A stretch of DNA of 9,124 bases from Lysobacteraceae bacterium (lineage in GTDB: Bacteria > Pseudomonadota > Gammaproteobacteria > Steroidobacterales > Steroidobacteraceae), in assembly GCA_012516015.1 (NCBI GenBank), contig JAAYXG010000462.1, positions 1-9,124 on the forward strand, written 5' to 3'. A program made the translations under genes and the position numbers. Under the pieces are notes generated by a model. The model was given only the letters and a program-made list of their open reading frames with translations. It was not told where the DNA came from and made no database searches. Of this stretch, positions 6,762 to 9,124 are shown piece by piece. Every line of letters starts with the position of its first letter. Positions within the stretch are counted from its first letter, which is position 1.

Positions 6762-8045
6762 ATGACTTCACTCAACCTCAAAAACTGCAAGATCGGTGTC
6801 GTTGGACTCGGCTATGTCGGGCTGCCTCTAGCGGTGGAGTTCGGCAAGCACTACAAAACGGTCGGGTTCGACATCAAGCCCTCGCGCGTCGCGGAGCTCA
6901 AGAAGGGCAGGGACAGCACGCTCGAAGTCGACAGATCGGAGCTGCGCTCAGCCAAGCATCTCAGCTACTCGACGAACCTCAAGGATCTGCGCAAGTGCAA
7001 CGTGTTCATCGTCACGGTGCCCACGCCGATCGACGGGTACAAGCGTCCGGACTTGAAGCCGATCGAAGGCGCAAGTGAGCTCATCGCAAAGGTCTTGAAG
7101 GCGGGCGACGTCGTGATCTACGAGTCGACCGTGTACCCGGGCTGCACGGAGGAGGTCGCCGTGCCGATTCTCGAGCGTGTGTCCGGGCTCAAGTTCAACA
7201 AGGATTTCTTCGCGGGCTACAGTCCGGAGCGCATCAATCCCGGCGATAAGCAGCATCGCCTGACGACGATCAAGAAGATCACGTCCGGATCGACACCCGA
7301 GGTGGCCGATTTCGTCGACTCGCTCTACGCGAGCATCGTTACGGCAGGGACGCACAAAGCGTCCAGCATCTGTGTCGCGGAGGCGGCAAAGGTCATCGAG
7401 AACACGCAGCGCGACGTGAATATCGCCCTCATCAACGAGCTCGCGCTGATTTTCAATCGACTTGGGATCGATACCGAAGAAGTCTTGCGGGCGGCGGGCA
7501 CGAAGTGGAACTTTTTGCCGTTTCGGCCGGGTCTCGTCGGCGGTCACTGTATCGGCGTCGATCCGTACTATCTGACGCACAAAGCGCAAGAGATCGGCTA
7601 TCACCCCGAGATGATCCTCGCCGGTCGCCGCATCAACGACAACATGGCGCTCTATGTCGCCGAGCGCGTCACGCAGCTGATGATCAAGAAGCGCATCCAT
7701 GTGAAGGGTTCGCGCATCTTGATGATGGGTCTGACGTTCAAGGAGAACTGTCCGGACCTGCGTAACTCCAAAGTGGCGGACGTCGTGCGCGAGCTCGAGA
7801 GTTACGGCGCGAAGGTCGATGTGTACGATCCGTGGGTCGACACTGCGGAAGCCGAGCACGAGTATGGAATTCGCCCGATCCGAAAGCCCGCAAAGGGGCG
7901 CTACGACGCGATCGTGCTCGGCGTCGCGCACGACGAGTTCAAGAAGATGGGCGTCAAGACGATCCGCAGCTTCGCGAAGCGTCCGCACGTACTCTACGAC
8001 ATCAAGTACGTGTTCGCGGCGAAGGATGTCGACGGAAGGCTTTGA
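6762..8045 (+). CDS. UDP-N-acetylhexosamine 6-dehydrogenase, TviB/WbpO-type
   Basis: NAD-dependent four-electron oxidation of C6 of a UDP-N-acetylhexosamine to the uronic acid, supplying UDP-GlcNAcA or UDP-GalNAcA for capsule or O-antigen. The 427-residue product has the three-domain layout of the UDP-glucose/GDP-mannose dehydrogenase family: Rossmann GLGYVG at 15-20, then [15 protein letters not shown] and [12 protein letters not shown], central [13 protein letters not shown] with Lys210 and Asn214, the catalytic thiol Cys263 in [11 protein letters not shown], and the C-terminal [15 protein letters not shown]. These blocks match TviB (Vi antigen) and WbpO better than UDP-glucose dehydrogenases. 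The start is secure: GAAAGGA lies about four bases before the ATG, the best ribosome binding site in the window. The 275-bp region upstream probably holds its promoter. The stop TGA directly abuts a heptamer array. Confidence 0.93.
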   Translation: MTSLNLKNCKIGVVGLGYVGLPLAVEFGKHYKTVGFDIKPSRVAELKKGRDSTLEVDRSELRSAKHLSYSTNLKDLRKCNVFIVTVPTPIDGYKRPDLKPIEGASELIAKVLKAGDVVIYESTVYPGCTEEVAVPILERVSGLKFNKDFFAGYSPERINPGDKQHRLTTIKKITSGSTPEVADFVDSLYASIVTAGTHKASSICVAEAAKVIENTQRDVNIALINELALIFNRLGIDTEEVLRAAGTKWNFLPFRPGLVGGHCIGVDPYYLTHKAQEIGYHPEMILAGRRINDNMALYVAERVTQLMIKKRIHVKGSRILMMGLTFKENCPDLRNSKVADVVRELESYGAKVDVYDPWVDTAEAEHEYGIRPIRKPAKGRYDAIVLGVAHDEFKKMGVKTIRSFAKRPHVLYDIKYVFAAKDVDGRL

Positions 8046-8080
8046 GAAGAAGCCGCTGGCGATCAGCGGTTCGCGGTTGG
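8046..8080 (-). repeat. Heptamer array between the dehydrogenase and the S23 gene; left arm of the S23 unit
   Basis: GAAGAAG, CCGCTGG, CGATCAG, CGGTTCG, CGGTTGG, beginning at the base after the dehydrogenase TGA. It contains the stop codon and last residues of the S23 gene on the other strand. Its reverse complement matches 8602-8629 at 23 of 28 positions without gaps. Confidence 0.75.
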
Positions 8081-8503
8081 CTCGGAACGACTTCGCGCGA
8101 TCTTCCGCGTCAGCGGAGCGCAGGCATTCGCGTGGGCCTCACGATGAGCGAAGGCGAGCCTGCAGATCAGGCCGTCCAGCAGCCTGCCGACTTCTGCAAT
8201 GTTCTCCAAGCCGGCTTGGTCCGCGGACAGAAAGCCTTGCTCGAGCACGATCATCATCTGCGTTTCGAGCTCTGCGAGCGAGGCGCGCGAGACACCAAGG
8301 AGCTGCAGGAACTCCGTCCGGTTCTTTCGCGCCGCGCCTTCGGCGATGTTGGTCGGGATGGAGAGGGCCGCGCGACGCATCTGCGCGCATAACCCTGAGC
8401 GCTCGTCCGAGGGGAGCTGCCGTGTGGCGGCGTATATCGCGGTCGCGAGAGCAACGGCTTTCTGCCACACAATCAGATCCTTGTGACTCTCGATGTTGCC
8501 CAT
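8063..8503 (-). CDS. Four-helix-bundle protein of the S23 (23S rRNA intervening-sequence) family
   Basis: Small helical protein of the S23/IVP family (Pfam PF05635), the type encoded within 23S rRNA intervening sequences but also common as a stand-alone gene; the Avd accessory protein of diversity-generating retroelements has a related fold. Molecular function is unknown. The recognisable blocks in the 146-residue product are DLIVWQKA (9-16), QMRRAALSIPTNIAEG (41-56) and RASLAELETQ (73-82), with leucine-rich amphipathic helices throughout. The ATG at 8503 is chosen because AGGAA lies six bases upstream and the protein then starts MGNIESHKDL; an in-frame ATG at 8533 is less likely. The basic tail after about residue 124 extends beyond the usual length, and its last residues (PTANR) and TGA stop are encoded by a heptamer array. 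Convergent with the dehydrogenase (17 bp between stops). No rRNA or reverse transcriptase is nearby. Confidence 0.9.
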   Translation of the reverse strand: MGNIESHKDLIVWQKAVALATAIYAATRQLPSDERSGLCAQMRRAALSIPTNIAEGAARKNRTEFLQLLGVSRASLAELETQMMIVLEQGFLSADQAGLENIAEVGRLLDGLICRLAFAHREAHANACAPLTRKIARSRSEPTANR

Positions 8504-8553
8504 AGCATGTTCCTGGCCTGCAGCACGCGACATGGTATGGGCGGTGCATTACC

Positions 8554-8566
8554 ATTGGCGGCCAAT
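8554..8566. promoter_or_regulatory. Perfect palindrome upstream of the S23 gene
   Basis: ATTGGCGGCCAAT has 6-bp arms around one central base, about 50 bp before the S23 start and inside the unit bracketed by heptamer arrays. It could be an operator or a hairpin in the leader. No -35/-10 pair is convincing around it. Confidence 0.3.
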
Positions 8567-8601
8567 AACTGCGCATATGAGTGGAAATCGTGCGCTCCGG
8601 A

Positions 8602-8636
8602 CCAACCGCTAACCGCTAACCGCCATCCGCTTCATG
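8602..8636 (+). repeat. Heptamer array before the epimerase; right arm of the S23 unit
   Basis: CCAACCG, two exact CTAACCG, CCATCCG and CTTCATG in strict phase. This is the clearest array in the window; the start ATG of the epimerase gene is the last three bases of the fifth unit. Confidence 0.8.
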
Positions 8637-9124
8637 AAAATCTTAGTCACCGGCGCCGCCGGCTTCATCGGCTTCCACACGGCTCAGATCCTGCTCGCGC
8701 GAGGGGATGAGGTCGTCGGGCTCGACAACCTCAACGACTACTACGACGTGCGGCTCAAGGAGGCGCGGCTCGACATCCTGAAGCGCTCGCCGAACTTCCG
8801 CTTCGTCAAGCTGGATCTTGCCGATCGCAGCGGCATGGCCGAGCTGTTCGCCAAAGAGAAGTTTCAGCGAGTAATCAACTTGGCCGCACAGGCGGGCGTT
8901 CGTTACTCCATCCAGAATCCGCTTGCGTACATCGACAGTAACGTCGTCGGCTTCGCGAACATCTTGGAAGGCTGTCGCCACAACGGGGTCGAGCATTTGT
9001 GCTACGCATCGACGAGCTCCGTCTACGGCGCGAACACGAAGATGCCGTTTTCGGTCCATCAGAACGTCGATCATCCGCTCTCGTTCTACGCGGCCACGAA
9101 GAAGGCCAACGAGCTGATGGCACA
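8634..9124 (+). CDS. NAD-dependent epimerase, UDP-glucuronate 4-epimerase-like (3' end outside window)
   Basis: Interconverts the C4 configuration of a UDP-uronic acid (UDP-glucuronate to UDP-galacturonate in characterised relatives such as CapI/WbnB), feeding capsule or O-antigen synthesis. Only the first 163 codons are present. It is an extended short-chain dehydrogenase: GAAGFIG at 7-13 binds [11 protein letters not shown] (31-38) is characteristic of the UDP-glucuronate epimerase group, [10 protein letters not shown] (83-92) follows, then ASTSSVYG (125-132) and the catalytic Tyr152-Lys156 pair in YAATK. The start is the ATG at 8634, which is the end of the fifth unit of a heptamer array, so no Shine-Dalgarno sequence exists. 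It probably works with the dehydrogenase upstream, although the S23 gene now separates them. A TviC/WbpP-type C4 epimerase acting on UDP-N-acetylhexosaminuronate is the main alternative. Confidence 0.9.
   Translation, partial: MKILVTGAAGFIGFHTAQILLARGDEVVGLDNLNDYYDVRLKEARLDILKRSPNFRFVKLDLADRSGMAELFAKEKFQRVINLAAQAGVRYSIQNPLAYIDSNVVGFANILEGCRHNGVEHLCYASTSSVYGANTKMPFSVHQNVDHPLSFYAATKKANELMA

Noticed and set aside
6948..7988. Long minus-strand open frame opposite the dehydrogenase
   Set aside because: Antisense shadow of a highly conserved gene; composition rich in Arg, Asp and His, with no domain.
8063..8503. S23 gene as part of a diversity-generating retroelement (Avd role) or of a 23S rRNA gene
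   Set aside because: No reverse transcriptase, template/variable repeat pair or rRNA sequence is present in the window; both neighbours are polysaccharide genes.
8504..8533. Longer S23 protein from ATG 8533
   Set aside because: The internal ATG at 8503 has a well-placed AGGAA and gives the normal family N-terminus.
3634..8636. Heptamer arrays as a CRISPR array
   Set aside because: Units are 7 bp, adjacent and degenerate, with no repeat-spacer alternation and no cas genes.

Overview
The window looks like chromosomal DNA of a fairly GC-rich gammaproteobacterium. The main evidence is gene order: mltD, gloB, a YafS-type methyltransferase, rnhA and dnaQ occur in the same order as in Escherichia coli (strands partly differ). 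I cannot name the genus from the sequence alone.

Layout. On the minus strand lie mltD (67-1743, a lipoprotein lytic transglycosylase with three LysM domains) and gloB (1951-2727, glyoxalase II). A divergent intergenic region leads to a plus-strand series: the methyltransferase (2889-3647), rnhA (3780-4268, GTG start), a DegT/WbpE-type sugar aminotransferase (4405-5532), dnaQ (5758-6486), a TviB/WbpO-type UDP-N-acetylhexosamine 6-dehydrogenase (6762-8045) and a UDP-glucuronate 4-epimerase-like gene that runs off the right edge (8634-9124). Between the last two, on the minus strand, is a free-standing S23/four-helix-bundle protein (8063-8503). The aminotransferase, dehydrogenase and epimerase belong to nucleotide-sugar supply for a surface polysaccharide. 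They appear to have been placed into, and directly after, the conserved housekeeping block.

The most unusual feature is not a gene. Almost every gene boundary carries a short array of degenerate 7-bp units (core types CTAACCG, CGAACCG, CTGTCCG, CTGTCCC). Before a plus-strand gene the units read in the sense direction and reach to, or into, the start codon. After a gene they read antisense and begin at, or contain, the stop codon. Several intergenic regions therefore have the form left array, spacer, inverted right array, with spacers of about 60-95 bp. The S23 gene occupies the spacer of the largest such unit (about 520 bp), bracketed by near-complementary arrays. A reasonable hypothesis is a family of small, terminally inverted mobile elements, of which the S23-containing copy is the full-length member and the others are short or decayed. 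The arrays have become part of the host genes: they supply stop codons, an N-terminal extension of RNase HI, and start-proximal leaders without a recognisable Shine-Dalgarno sequence.

No rRNA, tRNA, CRISPR array, transposase or convincing rho-independent terminator was seen. No gene-free stretch exceeds 300 bases.
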